Assembly: GCA_028867135.1 (NCBI GenBank)
Contig: JAGWGW010000004.1
Span: forward strand, 1 to 64,000
Direction of reading: 5' to 3'
DNA from: Microcaldota archaeon
GTDB lineage: Archaea; Micrarchaeota; Micrarchaeia; Micrarchaeales; CABMGC01
Length of the DNA stretch: 64,000 nucleotides
Below are positions 16,846 through 25,275 of the stretch, piece after piece; position 1 is the first letter of the stretch, and each line of letters opens with the position of its first letter. The translations under genes were made by a program, and so were the position numbers. Below the pieces are notes generated by a model. That model saw nothing but the letters and a program-made list of their open reading frames with translations, had not been told where the DNA came from and ran no database searches.

Positions 16846-18336
16846 ATGAACAGGACCGTTCCAAGGACCATGAGCACGCAGCACCCCGACAACGTGCACA
16901 TGCCGTTCTTCGCAGACGGCAGCGTCATCGAAGGGGAGGACGAGATAAAGGAAGCTTTCTACGCATTCAGCCACATAAGGAGCAGGGAGCAGCTATGGGA
17001 CTTCGAAGGAAAGGAGGTAGACAACTATGTCGTCAAGAAGCTCCTGTCAAGGTACGAAAACTTCTTTTCGAGGAACAAGCTTGGCAGGGACATCTTCCTG
17101 ACCTTCAGGGTCCCCAACCCTACCGTAGAGAAGAACGAGGCAAAGGTGCTGATCGAGACGCTGGAATCAATACCAAGGAGCTACGATGCCGCAAAGACGT
17201 TCTACGGCTCATACGACGACGCAATCGCGCCCGTGTTTGAGGTCGCACAGCCGATGACATCGGACAGCATATCCCTCATCAGGATAAAAGAGTACTACAG
17301 GAAAATAGTAGTAGGCAAGGAAAGCACAAGCATAGCGGATGACGATGTACCGATAAGGTCATGGATCGGCGAGTTCTGCCCCAAGGAAATAAATGTCATA
17401 CCGCTGTTCGAGGACACCAACGGCATACTAAACGCGCACAGCATAACCATGGAATACCTCCAGTCCATGAGAGATATGCCTGAATACCAGAGGGTGTGGC
17501 TTGCAAGGAGCGACCCTGCACTCAACTACAGCTCGCTCGCCGCAACCCTTCTCAACAAGATAGCGCTCAAAAGGCTGGAGGACCTTGAGAACGAGCTGTC
17601 CGTTGCGATATTGCCGATATTGGGCACCGGATCGGCGCCGTTCAGGGGAAATCTCAAGCCGACGAATTCATATGATATACTCAGGGCTTATCCAAGCGTG
17701 CAGACGTTCACCATACAGTCGGCATTCAAGTACGATTATCCAGAAAAGCAGGTCTTCGAGAGCGTCAGCTCAATGGAGGAATCGAAAAGGGGGAAAGCCA
17801 CGGCTATAGGCGACGAAGACAAGATCATCGACATTATAAGGAGATTATCCGCGCAATACCAGAAGGAGATAAACCTGCTTGCCGGGATCGTGAATGATTT
17901 TGCGCGCTTCATACCATCAAGGAGGAAAAGGAAGTTGCACATAGGCCTCTTCGGCTATTCAAGATCCGTAGGCGAGCTCAAACTGCCCCGTGCTATAACC
18001 TTCTGCGCTTCTCTCTACAGCATGGGCCTGCCCCCAGAGCTGCTTGGACTGAGTGCGCTCAGCGGAAAAGATCTGGAGACGGTCAGGGAATCGACATCGT
18101 TCTTTGATAAGGACATGGAGGAATCGCTGAGATACCTAAACAAAGACAACCTCAGGTACTTCCCCAAGAGCGTGCAGGACAACTCGCTGAAGATCAGCGG
18201 CATGTTCAAGCATGAGCCGGACCCCAAGCACCAGAAAATAACCGGCATAATAATGGACGACTATTCGAAGGGCAACTTCAACCCCATAAACGAGAACATA
18301 ATCAGGGCAGCTTCGATCAGGGGCTTCCTGGGATGA
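16846..18336 (+). CDS. ppcA: Archaeal-type phosphoenolpyruvate carboxylase
   Basis: 496 aa, the size of the short archaeal PEPC rather than the 900-aa bacterial form. It starts with the typical PRTMSTQHPDNVHMPFF. Later segments IPLFEDTNGILNAHSI, GTGSAPFRGNLKP and QSAFKYDYP fit the substrate-binding strands. Reaction: PEP + bicarbonate to oxaloacetate + phosphate. Sits between the aminotransferase and an unknown gene with 4-bp gaps, a clear operon that feeds aspartate synthesis. Confidence 0.93.
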   Translation: MNRTVPRTMSTQHPDNVHMPFFADGSVIEGEDEIKEAFYAFSHIRSREQLWDFEGKEVDNYVVKKLLSRYENFFSRNKLGRDIFLTFRVPNPTVEKNEAKVLIETLESIPRSYDAAKTFYGSYDDAIAPVFEVAQPMTSDSISLIRIKEYYRKIVVGKESTSIADDDVPIRSWIGEFCPKEINVIPLFEDTNGILNAHSITMEYLQSMRDMPEYQRVWLARSDPALNYSSLAATLLNKIALKRLEDLENELSVAILPILGTGSAPFRGNLKPTNSYDILRAYPSVQTFTIQSAFKYDYPEKQVFESVSSMEESKRGKATAIGDEDKIIDIIRRLSAQYQKEINLLAGIVNDFARFIPSRRKRKLHIGLFGYSRSVGELKLPRAITFCASLYSMGLPPELLGLSALSGKDLETVRESTSFFDKDMEESLRYLNKDNLRYFPKSVQDNSLKISGMFKHEPDPKHQKITGIIMDDYSKGNFNPINENIIRAASIRGFLG

Positions 18337-18340
18337 CCAT

Positions 18341-18946
18341 ATGGCTACGATGCCGATTGCTATAAAAGCTGGCACTTCAGAAAACAGGATGCCTATAGAG
18401 ATAGTCAGGCAGAAGGCAGACTACGTGCAAGCACAAGCGATAGCGAGGGCGAACGGCGGCAGATTGATCACGTTGCAGGAGGCTATGCGGCTCGCCAGGA
18501 CAGATCCCAAGCTCTTCAGCAGGCTCGAAAGCGGACAATTCTACCTTGGAGATGGCAAGGGCACTGCCATGGACGGCCATTACAGGATAGACTACGAAAA
18601 AGAGGCTTTCGCAAAAGTGGCAAAGGAAGAATGGCAAAGGCTTCCGTTCAATGGCAGGGCTTGCGCTCGCGGCGGCGACAGGCCGCTGTCTCTGTTTGTC
18701 CATCGCCCGTACTACAGCGATGCCAGGATGTACCTCTATGCTGACGACTGGCCAGAATCCATAGTTCCCATCGTTGTTGTCGCACAACAGACAAATCCCA
18801 ATCTTTCGCCAGCTGGCATCAACCCCAAACTGATCTCCAGCTCCTTATCCGCCATAGCCGAACTTGAGGCTGCAGAGAGAGACGGACGGCTCAAGCCAGG
18901 ATTGACATACCCTCTAAAGGAGCTGCTCAGGTCCGTCAATCCCTAA
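18341..18946 (+). CDS. Unknown protein in the PEP carboxylase operon
   Basis: 201 aa soluble protein, 4 bp after ppcA and probably co-transcribed. It has no signal or membrane helix. Recognisable pieces are ANGGRLITLQEAMRLARTD (helical), a Trp/Pro-rich middle (DDWPESIVPIVVVAQQTNPN) and a Glu-rich helix. The N-terminal MATMPIAIK may start at the second Met. I do not recognise the family; a role linked to oxaloacetate or aspartate use is only suggested by position. Confidence 0.6.
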   Translation: MATMPIAIKAGTSENRMPIEIVRQKADYVQAQAIARANGGRLITLQEAMRLARTDPKLFSRLESGQFYLGDGKGTAMDGHYRIDYEKEAFAKVAKEEWQRLPFNGRACARGGDRPLSLFVHRPYYSDARMYLYADDWPESIVPIVVVAQQTNPNLSPAGINPKLISSSLSAIAELEAAERDGRLKPGLTYPLKELLRSVNP

Positions 18947-19010
18947 CGCAGCGCATAATGTCAAGAATGCCAAGAAGCAAGAAAGAGGATCAATACTATT
19001 TTGCCACAGC

Positions 19011-19034
19011 CTTTATATATCTATTTTTGATATA
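19011..19034 (+). promoter_or_regulatory. TATA box with overlapping inverted repeat before PadR-TRASH gene
   Basis: The TATA box tttatata (19012-19019) overlaps an inverted repeat TATATC-N7-GATATA (19016-19034). The ATG at 19049 lies about 33 bp downstream. A protein bound here would mask the promoter, so self-repression by the PadR-TRASH protein is likely but inferred. Confidence 0.5.
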
Positions 19035-19048
19035 GTGTAAATGGATAT

Positions 19049-19471
19049 ATGCACGGAATCGAGATCAGGAGCCTGACCAAGCTGTACGCTGTGCTGCTTC
19101 TCAGCGAAAGGAACATGCATGGCTATGAGATAATGAAGGAGATAGGGAACAAGCTTGGCAGGAAGCCCAGTCCCGGCCAGATATACCCGTTCCTAAGGCA
19201 GCTTGAGCAGCACTGCTACATAAGCTCGAAAGGAAGGTCAGAAAGGGAAAAGAAGGTGTATCAACTGACTCCAGAGGGCAAGAAGTTCCTGAGCGCCCTG
19301 TCAGACAGGCTCGGCGAGGTGCTCGAGATTGCGGTAAAGCGGAATCTCACAAAATGCGCCCACTGCGAATGCGAGATATACAAAGGAGGCGTAAGGGAGA
19401 AGATAAATGGCAGATACCTTGACTTCTGCTGCAGGAACTGCGCAAAGGCGTATGTCGCGATGAAAAAGTAA
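19049..19471 (+). CDS. PadR regulator fused to a TRASH/YHS metal-sensing domain
   Basis: 140 aa. Residues 1-90 are a PadR winged helix (YAVLLLSERNMHGYEIMKEIG, GQIYPFLRQLEQHCYI, VYQLTPEGKKFL). Residues 102-135 are a TRASH/YHS-type metal site with CAHCECEIY then DFCCRNCAKAY. Metal binding by this domain would change DNA binding, comparable in idea to other TRASH-type copper sensors of archaea. It heads a run of five metal-related genes separated by 11, 6, 6 and -11 bp. The metal is probably copper, from the ATPase downstream. Confidence 0.85.
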   Translation: MHGIEIRSLTKLYAVLLLSERNMHGYEIMKEIGNKLGRKPSPGQIYPFLRQLEQHCYISSKGRSEREKKVYQLTPEGKKFLSALSDRLGEVLEIAVKRNLTKCAHCECEIYKGGVREKINGRYLDFCCRNCAKAYVAMKK

Positions 19472-19482
19472 TTGGTGGAAAA

Positions 19483-19830
19483 ATGGCTAAAGCATTCTCT
19501 GAGATAAATGTGAAGGCAGCTGCAATAACCGGAGCCGTCATAGGCTTTCTTTGCTGGCTGCTGGTAATCCCGTACAGTTTCCCTGGATACGGGATGATGG
19601 GCCCCGCAAGCGGCAACTATCCGTACTACGGGGGCATGATGGGATACCCATACAACGGATCCGGCGCTGCGTATCCATATTACTACGGCATGATGGGATA
19701 CATGTCGAACATGATGGGCGGCGCATTCCACAACTACAGCGCAGGCTCGATATTGCTGGATGTAATACTAGGGGCCGTTGCAGGCGCACTCATAGGGATC
19801 CTGTACAACTGGCTGTTGAAGCTGAAGTGA
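19483..19830 (+). CDS. Met/Tyr/Gly-rich two-helix membrane protein
   Basis: 115 aa. Helix 1 is about residues 12-30 and helix 2 about residues 90-110 (ILLDVILGAVAGALIGILY). The loop between is made of repeats such as GYGMMG, YGGMMGY, YYGMMGYM and SNMMGG, with about ten Met and as many Tyr. Met-rich outer loops bind Cu(I)/Ag(I) in known copper proteins (Ctr1, PcoA-type), so a copper-scavenging or delivery role fits the operon. Specific function is inferred. Confidence 0.7.
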   Translation: MAKAFSEINVKAAAITGAVIGFLCWLLVIPYSFPGYGMMGPASGNYPYYGGMMGYPYNGSGAAYPYYYGMMGYMSNMMGGAFHNYSAGSILLDVILGAVAGALIGILYNWLLKLK

Positions 19831-19836
19831 AAGGTG

Positions 19837-19965
19837 ATGGAAATGAAGGATCCGATATGCGGGATGGAGGTAAGCGACAAGTCGAAATTCAAGAGCGCCA
19901 GAAACGGCAAAACATATTATTTCTGTTCCCAATCATGCAAGGACAGGTTCGACAGCTCCAAATGA
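19837..19965 (+). CDS. 42-aa YHS-domain mini-protein
   Basis: Too short for the ORF track. The protein is a bare YHS domain: MKDPICGMEV at the start, then YYFCSQSCKDRF. The CGM...C-x3-C pattern binds a metal ion. Start ATG at 19837 follows a GGTG ribosome binding site 6 bp after the previous stop. The same domain forms the N-terminus of the ATPase downstream, so this may be a free metallochaperone version of it. Confidence 0.8.
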   Translation: MEMKDPICGMEVSDKSKFKSARNGKTYYFCSQSCKDRFDSSK

Positions 19966-19971
19966 TGCCAT

Positions 19972-20145
19972 ATGAAAAAGGCCCAAGAGCATGAGAATAG
20001 GCAGTGCAGCATATGCGGTCTGCATTACAAGGACAAGGAGCTTGCAGAGGAGTGCCATGCATGGTGCTCCACGCACAAAAGCTGCAACCTGAAAATCGCA
20101 ACGCAGTCCCTCGAGGCGCAGAAAAGGCGATTCGATGGCAACTGA
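19972..20145 (+). CDS. 57-aa Cys/His-rich mini-protein
   Basis: Too short for the ORF track. It holds [20 protein letters not shown] and a basic helical tail, giving five Cys and three His in about 30 residues, a likely metal site. It lies 6 bp after the YHS mini-protein and its last 11 bases overlap the start of the ATPase gene, so translation is probably coupled. A metal buffer or chaperone for the ATPase is the natural guess. Confidence 0.7.
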   Translation: MKKAQEHENRQCSICGLHYKDKELAEECHAWCSTHKSCNLKIATQSLEAQKRRFDGN

Positions 20146-22225
20146 TCCCGTATGCGGAATGTATGTTGACGAGAAGAGCACAACCCTAGCGAGCTCAAGG
20201 GAGGGCAGGAAATACTACTTCTGCAGCACCAACTGCAAAATCCAGTTCGAAAGGCCTGAAAGGGAGCTCAGGAACCTAAAGACATCCCTGGCTGTCTCGT
20301 GGCCGCTCACTATAATAGTCGCGATACTCACGTATGTCCTGCAACTCGGCTACGGTCCATACATAATGCTGGTGCTTGCAAGCATAGTGCAGTTCTATGC
20401 TGGCCAGAGGTTCTACGCAGGCATACTCGACGCGGTAAAGAACAGGTCTGCAAACATGGACACATTGATAGCGATAGGCACGACAGCCGCATGGGGCTAT
20501 AGCACCGTTGTAGCCTTGTTTCCCTCATTCTTCCCTACGGGCGGCGTCTACTTCGACACATCAACAATAATAATATCGCTGATACTTACCGGCACATATA
20601 TGCAAAGGCTGGCAGAGTCAAAGGCATCCACTGCCATTTCTGCGCTCATAGCGCTGCAGCCGAAAACTGCGCATGTGCTGAAAGGAAACGAGGTTATCGA
20701 GGTGCAGATTGAGAGGATCAGGCTCGGGGATCTCCTCCTTGTGAAGCCTGGCGAGAAGGTACCTACCGATTCCGTTGTCATGGAGGGAGAAAGCTCAGTA
20801 GACGAGTCGATGATTACAGGGGAGAGCATGCCTGTAACAAAGAGGAAGGGCGACAAGGTCATCGGTGGAACCATAAATGCGACAGGCCCTCTAAGAATAA
20901 AGGCCTCGAAGGTCGGGGAGGACACCGCGCTAGCTCAGATAATACGGATTGTCCAGGACGCGGCCTCTAGCAAGGTCCCGATACAGAAGCTTGCAGACAC
21001 AATATCCTCATATTTTGTGCCTGCTGTAATAGCCATCGGCATTGCGGCATCCGCGCTGTGGTACTTCATAGGAGGAGTGGGGCTTAACGTTGCAATACTC
21101 ATATTCGTCAGCGTGCTGATAATAGCCTGTCCCTGCGCACTCGGGATAGCGACCCCCGCAGCGCTGTTGGTATCATCTGGAAAGGCCGCAAGGAACGGCA
21201 TACTGGTAAAGAGCGGCGAGAGCCTGCAGGCAGCAAGCAAGGTGGACACGGTAGTCCTTGACAAGACCGGAACCCTGACAAAGGGCAGGCCCGAAGTCAC
21301 GGATGTCATAGCGACCAGCGGCTACAGCGCAAGGGAGGTCATCAGGCTCGCAGCGGCCGCGGAGGTCAATTCGGAGCATGTCATAGGCAAGGCAATCGTT
21401 GAAAAAGCAAGGAAGGAAAAGGCCAAGATAGAATTCCCGAAAAAGTTCAGCTACATTCAGGGCAGCGGCGTAACTGCCGTTGACAGGGAAGGCAGGAAAA
21501 TCACGCTGGGCAACAGGGATCTGTTCGCGAAGAAGGACCTGGCCGATATCGAGTCCAGGCTCAAAACGCTTGAGGAAGAGGGCAGGACAAGCCTCATAAT
21601 GGGGGTCGACGGGAAGGTCGTAGGCATAATCTCGCTCTCGGATTCGCTCAAGGAGGACAGCATGAAGGCGATAAAGGCGCTCCAAGGCTCTGGCAAGGAG
21701 GTATGGCTCATAACAGGGGACAACGAGAAAGTGGCAAGGGCTGTAGCGAACGAGCTTGGCATAAGGAATGTCATCGCGCATGCAAAGCCGGGGGAAAAGA
21801 TGCGCAAGATAGCCGAACTGCAGAAGGAGGGGAAGGTGGTTGCGATGATAGGCGACGGAGTGAACGACGCTCCGGCCCTGACCAAGGCTGACCTGGGCAT
21901 AGCCATAGGCGCAGGCACGGAGGTCGCGATACAATCTGGCGGTATAATCCTGATAAGGAACAGCGTATACGATGCAGCTGTGGCCCTTGAGCTCGGCAGG
22001 AGGACCATGCACAAGATAAGGCAAAACCTATTCTGGGCGTTTGGCTACAACATAATCCTGATTCCTGTGGCCGCAGGCGCGCTGATCCCCTTCTTCACTA
22101 TAAGCATCTACGGCTTCCTGCCCCTGCTCGCGGCGTTCGCGATGGCATTCAGCTCTGTGACTGTTGTATCCAACTCGCTTCTGCTGGGCCTGGGAAAGCC
22201 TGCAGCGCGATTGCAAGGTTTATAA
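20135..22225 (+). CDS. copA: Copper-type P1B ATPase with N-terminal YHS domain
   Basis: 696 aa. Residues 1-40 are a YHS domain (DPVCGMYV...[12 protein letters not shown]) in place of the usual HMA domain. Then the P-type ATPase parts: ITGESMPV (actuator), [14 protein letters not shown] (CPC ion-binding helix of Cu+/Ag+ pumps), DKTGTLTKG (phosphorylated Asp), SEHVIGKAI (a variant of the P1B SEHPL/HP motif) and [14 protein letters not shown]. About eight membrane helices. It should export Cu(I) from the cytosol. Last ATPase gene of the metal-homeostasis operon. Confidence 0.92.
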   Translation: MATDPVCGMYVDEKSTTLASSREGRKYYFCSTNCKIQFERPERELRNLKTSLAVSWPLTIIVAILTYVLQLGYGPYIMLVLASIVQFYAGQRFYAGILDAVKNRSANMDTLIAIGTTAAWGYSTVVALFPSFFPTGGVYFDTSTIIISLILTGTYMQRLAESKASTAISALIALQPKTAHVLKGNEVIEVQIERIRLGDLLLVKPGEKVPTDSVVMEGESSVDESMITGESMPVTKRKGDKVIGGTINATGPLRIKASKVGEDTALAQIIRIVQDAASSKVPIQKLADTISSYFVPAVIAIGIAASALWYFIGGVGLNVAILIFVSVLIIACPCALGIATPAALLVSSGKAARNGILVKSGESLQAASKVDTVVLDKTGTLTKGRPEVTDVIATSGYSAREVIRLAAAAEVNSEHVIGKAIVEKARKEKAKIEFPKKFSYIQGSGVTAVDREGRKITLGNRDLFAKKDLADIESRLKTLEEEGRTSLIMGVDGKVVGIISLSDSLKEDSMKAIKALQGSGKEVWLITGDNEKVARAVANELGIRNVIAHAKPGEKMRKIAELQKEGKVVAMIGDGVNDAPALTKADLGIAIGAGTEVAIQSGGIILIRNSVYDAAVALELGRRTMHKIRQNLFWAFGYNIILIPVAAGALIPFFTISIYGFLPLLAAFAMAFSSVTVVSNSLLLGLGKPAARLQGL

Positions 22226-22259
22226 GAATAAAGCCCGGAACCAAATCATAGGCTATACT

Positions 22260-22682
22260 ATGGATAATGTATCTATGGCCCCGAAGCTGGCCAGAATGTT
22301 CATGGCGATAGGGTTCATCTACCTGTTCCTCGGTTCCCTTCTGCTCGCGCTCCGGACCTTCGGCATCATACAGATAGAGATGGACTCGATATTCATAATG
22401 GAGCTGTACGGTTTCGTGACGATGCTGATCTTCGGCCTTTCATACATGTTCGCACCAGGGCTGTCCCATACCTCATACGCGAATTACAAGGTTACGATCG
22501 CGGAGCTCATCCTGCTGAACATCGGTATAATCCTGATATTCTCGGCAATGTCAGGGATCGCAGGCCAAGCAAAACAGCCCGCGACGCTTCTCGGGTTCTC
22601 ATCGCTCCTGCTGGCGATCGCAATGCACTCTGTCAGCATATGGCACATAATCGGCAAGAACAAGAAGCCGCAGCAGCCATAG
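22260..22682 (+). CDS. Four-helix membrane protein after copA
   Basis: 140 aa from the ATG at 22260; the longer ORF overlaps the end of copA. A TATA-like gtttataag lies about 38 bp upstream, so it may have its own promoter. Four helices (about residues 12-35, 44-65, 76-95 and 105-130). FMELYGFVTMLIFGLSYMF-type sequence loosely resembles NnrS or heme-copper oxidase-like helices, but conserved His ligands are not evident apart from one or two near helix 4. Function unknown. Confidence 0.65.
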   Translation: MDNVSMAPKLARMFMAIGFIYLFLGSLLLALRTFGIIQIEMDSIFIMELYGFVTMLIFGLSYMFAPGLSHTSYANYKVTIAELILLNIGIILIFSAMSGIAGQAKQPATLLGFSSLLLAIAMHSVSIWHIIGKNKKPQQP

Positions 22683-22765
22683 AGAGCTCAGGACAACCAT
22701 CAAGATGCGCCCGATGCATAAGCTTCATATCTCTTTATTCTTACCTATCTCATAATGAAAAGGAA

Positions 22766-22810
22766 GGGATTGAGATAGAGGTGCAATCCCCTTATGGGCT
22801 ATATAAATTC
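22766..22810 (+). promoter_or_regulatory. Inverted repeat and TATA box before the toxin-antitoxin pair
   Basis: GGGATTG (22766-22772) pairs with CAATCCC (22784-22790) and is followed by the TATA box ctatataaattc (about 22799-22810), about 55 bp before the antitoxin ATG. The repeat is a plausible operator for toxin-antitoxin autoregulation, or a hairpin ending the upstream transcript. Confidence 0.4.
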
Positions 22811-22858
22811 GAAGAAAGTTTTAAGAATTAGAATAACCACATAGTAACAGGCGATATC

Positions 22859-23095
22859 ATGGTACAGATACAGGTGCAGAAAAGCGAGGTCAAGCGTCTT
22901 GATGCTAGGCTTGATGACATAACTAGGCTATTGAACAAACTAGTCATGGAACTAGAGGAAATTAGCAGCTCTGGGGCAGGAATTAGGCTTAGCAGGAAGG
23001 CAAGAGCCGAAATTGACAAAGGTCTTAAGGAGCTGAATAGCGGCAAAGGAAGAACGTATAAGAACGTAGCCGAGATGGATAGAGCGCTGGCCTAG
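22859..23095 (+). CDS. Antitoxin-like partner of RelE-type toxin
   Basis: 78 aa, highly charged and helical (EVKRLDARLDDITRLLNKLVMELEEI, then LSRKARAEIDKGLKELNSGKG). The gene ends 17 bp before a RelE/ParE-type toxin gene, the normal antitoxin-first order. The C-terminal part, with ...GKGRTYKNVAEMDRAL, is of the kind that wraps the toxin. A GCGAT-TATC leader precedes the ATG. Antitoxin role inferred mainly from position. Confidence 0.7.
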   Translation: MVQIQVQKSEVKRLDARLDDITRLLNKLVMELEEISSSGAGIRLSRKARAEIDKGLKELNSGKGRTYKNVAEMDRALA

Positions 23096-23112
23096 TCTTT
23101 CTGGTGTTTTGG

Positions 23113-23373
23113 ATGCCATACACCATAACCAACGCACCACGCGTAGATAAGCTATTCGGGAAGATTAAAAGAAAGGATAAGGAGACGTACAGGGAGATTC
23201 TGAGGAAACTGGATAAGATTGCTGAAAATCCCTATCACTTTGGGAAACCAATGCGTAGTGGGTATAAGGGAGTGTGGGAAGTCCACATCAAGAACAATGT
23301 CTTGTACTATAGGATTAACGAGATCAAGAAAAGTGTCGAAGTAGTGGCCTATCTTGATCATGACTTAATGTGA
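23113..23373 (+). CDS. RelE/ParE-superfamily toxin
   Basis: 86 aa from the ATG at 23113, preceded by GGTG; a GTG three codons earlier is in the ORF track. Pattern: two N-terminal helices, then NPYHFGKPMRSGYKGVWEVHIKNNVLYYRINEIKKSVEVVAYLDHD, the RelE fold with R/K-rich groove and the final aromatic-His segment. RelE-type proteins cut ribosome-bound mRNA. Forms a module with the preceding antitoxin. Confidence 0.85.
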   Translation: MPYTITNAPRVDKLFGKIKRKDKETYREILRKLDKIAENPYHFGKPMRSGYKGVWEVHIKNNVLYYRINEIKKSVEVVAYLDHDLM

Positions 23374-23508
23374 CTAATCTAGTCGACCATGTAAGCCCTC
23401 TTTCAATAAGAGTGACCTTCTCGGTTCCTTTGCATTGGATAGATCTACCAATAGCTTCCAGTGCTTCTTAATCTCCTTTTTAAGCAACTCTTTCAGACTA
23501 TCTTCCAT
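23374..23508 (-). CDS. 44-aa basic protein converging on relE
   Basis: Not in the ORF track. Reads MEDSLKELLKKEIKKHWKLLVDL then SNAKEPRRSLLLKEGLHGRLD: an amphipathic basic helix and a short tail. A TATA box (taaatatc, minus strand) lies about 25 bp before the ATG, fitting a leaderless mRNA. Its stop codon abuts the toxin stop codon. It could be a small regulator of the module, or a chance ORF; the promoter is the main support. Confidence 0.4.
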   Translation of the reverse strand: MEDSLKELLKKEIKKHWKLLVDLSNAKEPRRSLLLKEGLHGRLD

Positions 23509-23555
23509 TTCTATCGATATTTATTATCCAATTCAAGGTATATACGCCTTTATTA

Positions 23556-23627
23556 CGCCCGATGCAGGGATTGAACCTGCGACATCCTGGTTAACAGCCA
23601 GGCGCTCTACCACTGAGCTAATCGGGC
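23556..23627 (-). tRNA. tRNA-Asn (GTT)
   Basis: 72 nt, no intron, CCA not encoded. Acceptor GCCCGAT pairs with ATCGGGC, discriminator G; D arm GCTC/GAGC; anticodon arm CCTGG-ctGTTaa-CCAGG with anticodon GTT; T arm GCAGG-TTCAATC-CCTGC. All arms are perfectly paired and the G discriminator fits Asn. Its 5' end overlaps the last 10 bases of the upstream protein gene on the same strand. Confidence 0.96.
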
Positions 23628-24307
23628 ATTTTGAAGAATGAGAATGGCTCTGCAAGATTTATTATCTTGACATAGATATAAGAGTATTCTCCTATCACGT
23701 CAGTGAAATCGAACCTGTTTGCGGTGTAGCTCCATCTTATGAATCCTGAGCTCTCCTTCTTGTCAATGACGGCATAGTAAAGTATCCTCTTGTCGTCATT
23801 CAGTCCCTCTATGAGGTCGAATCCGCATAGTATCCTCTTTTTCCTGAACTCGAACGAATACAGGTATGGAAGCGACTCGTTTCTCATGCCCTTCCTTATC
23901 GCTGCGTTCACTATGCTGTCCGGCTTGCGCATCTCCACCTGCATGACATCCTTTGCATTCAGTCTCTTGGCCTTCCTGATGTCCTTGAAGCTTATGTCTA
24001 TCACGCTTATGTAGTTGCCAGGCTGCGGGTCCACGCTCTCTACGAACTCGATGCTTTCGCCCCATTTCCCAAACTCCGGGAACTTGTAGATTATGATGGG
24101 CTTTTCCTCTTTCGTTTCGACATAGTAGCCTATCGTTACGTTGCCTGCCTGCTCCCCCAGTGCAACAAGTCTCCTTGAGCTTCCCTCGCCGGCCCGCAGC
24201 AGCATGTCCGTGTTGAAGTCGTATCCGCAGCAGTACCTGCAGAGGTCCGTTGTGGAGCTAACCTTGACGTAGAGTATGCTCTTTCCTTGCGCAGTTTTGG
24301 GTGCCAT
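23618..24307 (-). CDS. Unknown protein overlapping tRNA-Asn
   Basis: 229 aa from the ATG at 24307 (a GTG at 24316 is possible). Soluble, with a CRYCCGYDF segment near the N-terminus and mixed alpha/beta content. No family is recognised. It follows the secreted-protein gene by about 10 bp and is likely co-transcribed. Its last three codons lie inside the acceptor stem of tRNA-Asn (the stop TAG is at bases 8-10 of the tRNA), so the mRNA and tRNA cannot both be made intact from one transcript. Confidence 0.65.
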   Translation of the reverse strand: MAPKTAQGKSILYVKVSSTTDLCRYCCGYDFNTDMLLRAGEGSSRRLVALGEQAGNVTIGYYVETKEEKPIIIYKFPEFGKWGESIEFVESVDPQPGNYISVIDISFKDIRKAKRLNAKDVMQVEMRKPDSIVNAAIRKGMRNESLPYLYSFEFRKKRILCGFDLIEGLNDDKRILYYAVIDKKESSGFIRWSYTANRFDFTDVIGEYSYIYVKIINLAEPFSFFKMPD

Positions 24308-24317
24308 TACTAACACT

Positions 24318-25160
24318 TTACTGATTAGTCAGAGCCTTGTAGATATCGGACAGAAGCAGCATGAGCGAATACGACGGCTGGAATATTACCGGAGACAGCA
24401 CAACCCCCTGGCCCACTGCGCTGTAATCGTTTAGCAGGCTTGCCTGCGCGACCATCCTCATCGCGAAGTCGCTGTGTATCAGGGGGCTTGTAGATGAGCT
24501 TACTATCATGTTGAAATTGTACGTTCCAGGCTCGTTGACGTATACAGGATATATGTAGGTGCCCTTCGTAGAGTGCAATGCGATGACCTGGTCAGAGACG
24601 TTCCATGCAGGAAGGCCCCTTGCGGATATGTAGAACGGGTCGTCGGATATGCCCGTGTTGTTTATCGTTATCCTTATGTTGGTCGGCTGCCCGGTGCCTA
24701 CCGATATGTTCGTTGGGGAGACGGTGAAATCGACGACGTTCTGGGTCACGTTGACCTTTGCGTTTATCGTCAGGTTGCCAAGCTTCGAGTAGTTCTGGAC
24801 ATTCACAGCCCTTATGACTATGGTGTATACCCCATTCGGGGTGTCAGGGGCGGTCGTTATCTTCAGTTTCATCGGGTTCTCGTAAAGCGGCGATGCCTGG
24901 GCCGACCATCCGCTAGGCAGGCTCGAGTTCACGGCCTGGAGCGTGTCCCAGCCGATGTTTACCGTCGCGCCGCTCGCGTTGGTCGTAGTGGCGCTTGCCA
25001 TCACGTAGAAGCTCTCTCCAGGGCCAACGCTGCCAAGGGCTATGGTGCCGTTGTCATACAGCATTCCGGAGACAGGGCCCTGTATGCTGAGGTACGTGGC
25101 ACCCGCAATTCCCGAGAGCAACGCGACCGCAGCCGCGACCATGGGAAGATAAGCCTTCAT
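24318..25160 (-). CDS. Secreted/anchored beta-sandwich protein (NPCBM/NEW3-like)
   Basis: 280 aa from the ATG at 25160; the ORF track starts at a TTG upstream, but a TATA box (aatatatt, minus strand near 25195) points to the ATG. Signal/anchor helix at residues 2-24. The mature part has two Ig-like beta-sandwich stretches (GSVGPGESFYVMASA, PNGVYTIVIRAVN, SVGTGQPTNIRITINNTG) rich in N-x-S/T sequons, as in archaeal NEW3/CARDB-type surface proteins. A hydrophobic C-terminus (YSLMLLLSDIYKAL) may tether it. Confidence 0.7.
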   Translation of the reverse strand: MKAYLPMVAAAVALLSGIAGATYLSIQGPVSGMLYDNGTIALGSVGPGESFYVMASATTTNASGATVNIGWDTLQAVNSSLPSGWSAQASPLYENPMKLKITTAPDTPNGVYTIVIRAVNVQNYSKLGNLTINAKVNVTQNVVDFTVSPTNISVGTGQPTNIRITINNTGISDDPFYISARGLPAWNVSDQVIALHSTKGTYIYPVYVNEPGTYNFNMIVSSSTSPLIHSDFAMRMVAQASLLNDYSAVGQGVVLSPVIFQPSYSLMLLLSDIYKALTNQ

Positions 25161-25275
25161 TGAACCATTAGTCGTATTCGAGCCCAAAACTTATTAATAT
25201 ATTTATGTTTCATATAAAAACCATATTTTGCGACCAAGTGAACGAAAAGCGAAATCCTTACTGCTAGGTGAATAA

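Noticed and set aside
21173-22024. 283-aa minus-strand ORF
   Set aside because: Antisense to the copper ATPase, whose motifs are intact; no support for coding on this strand.
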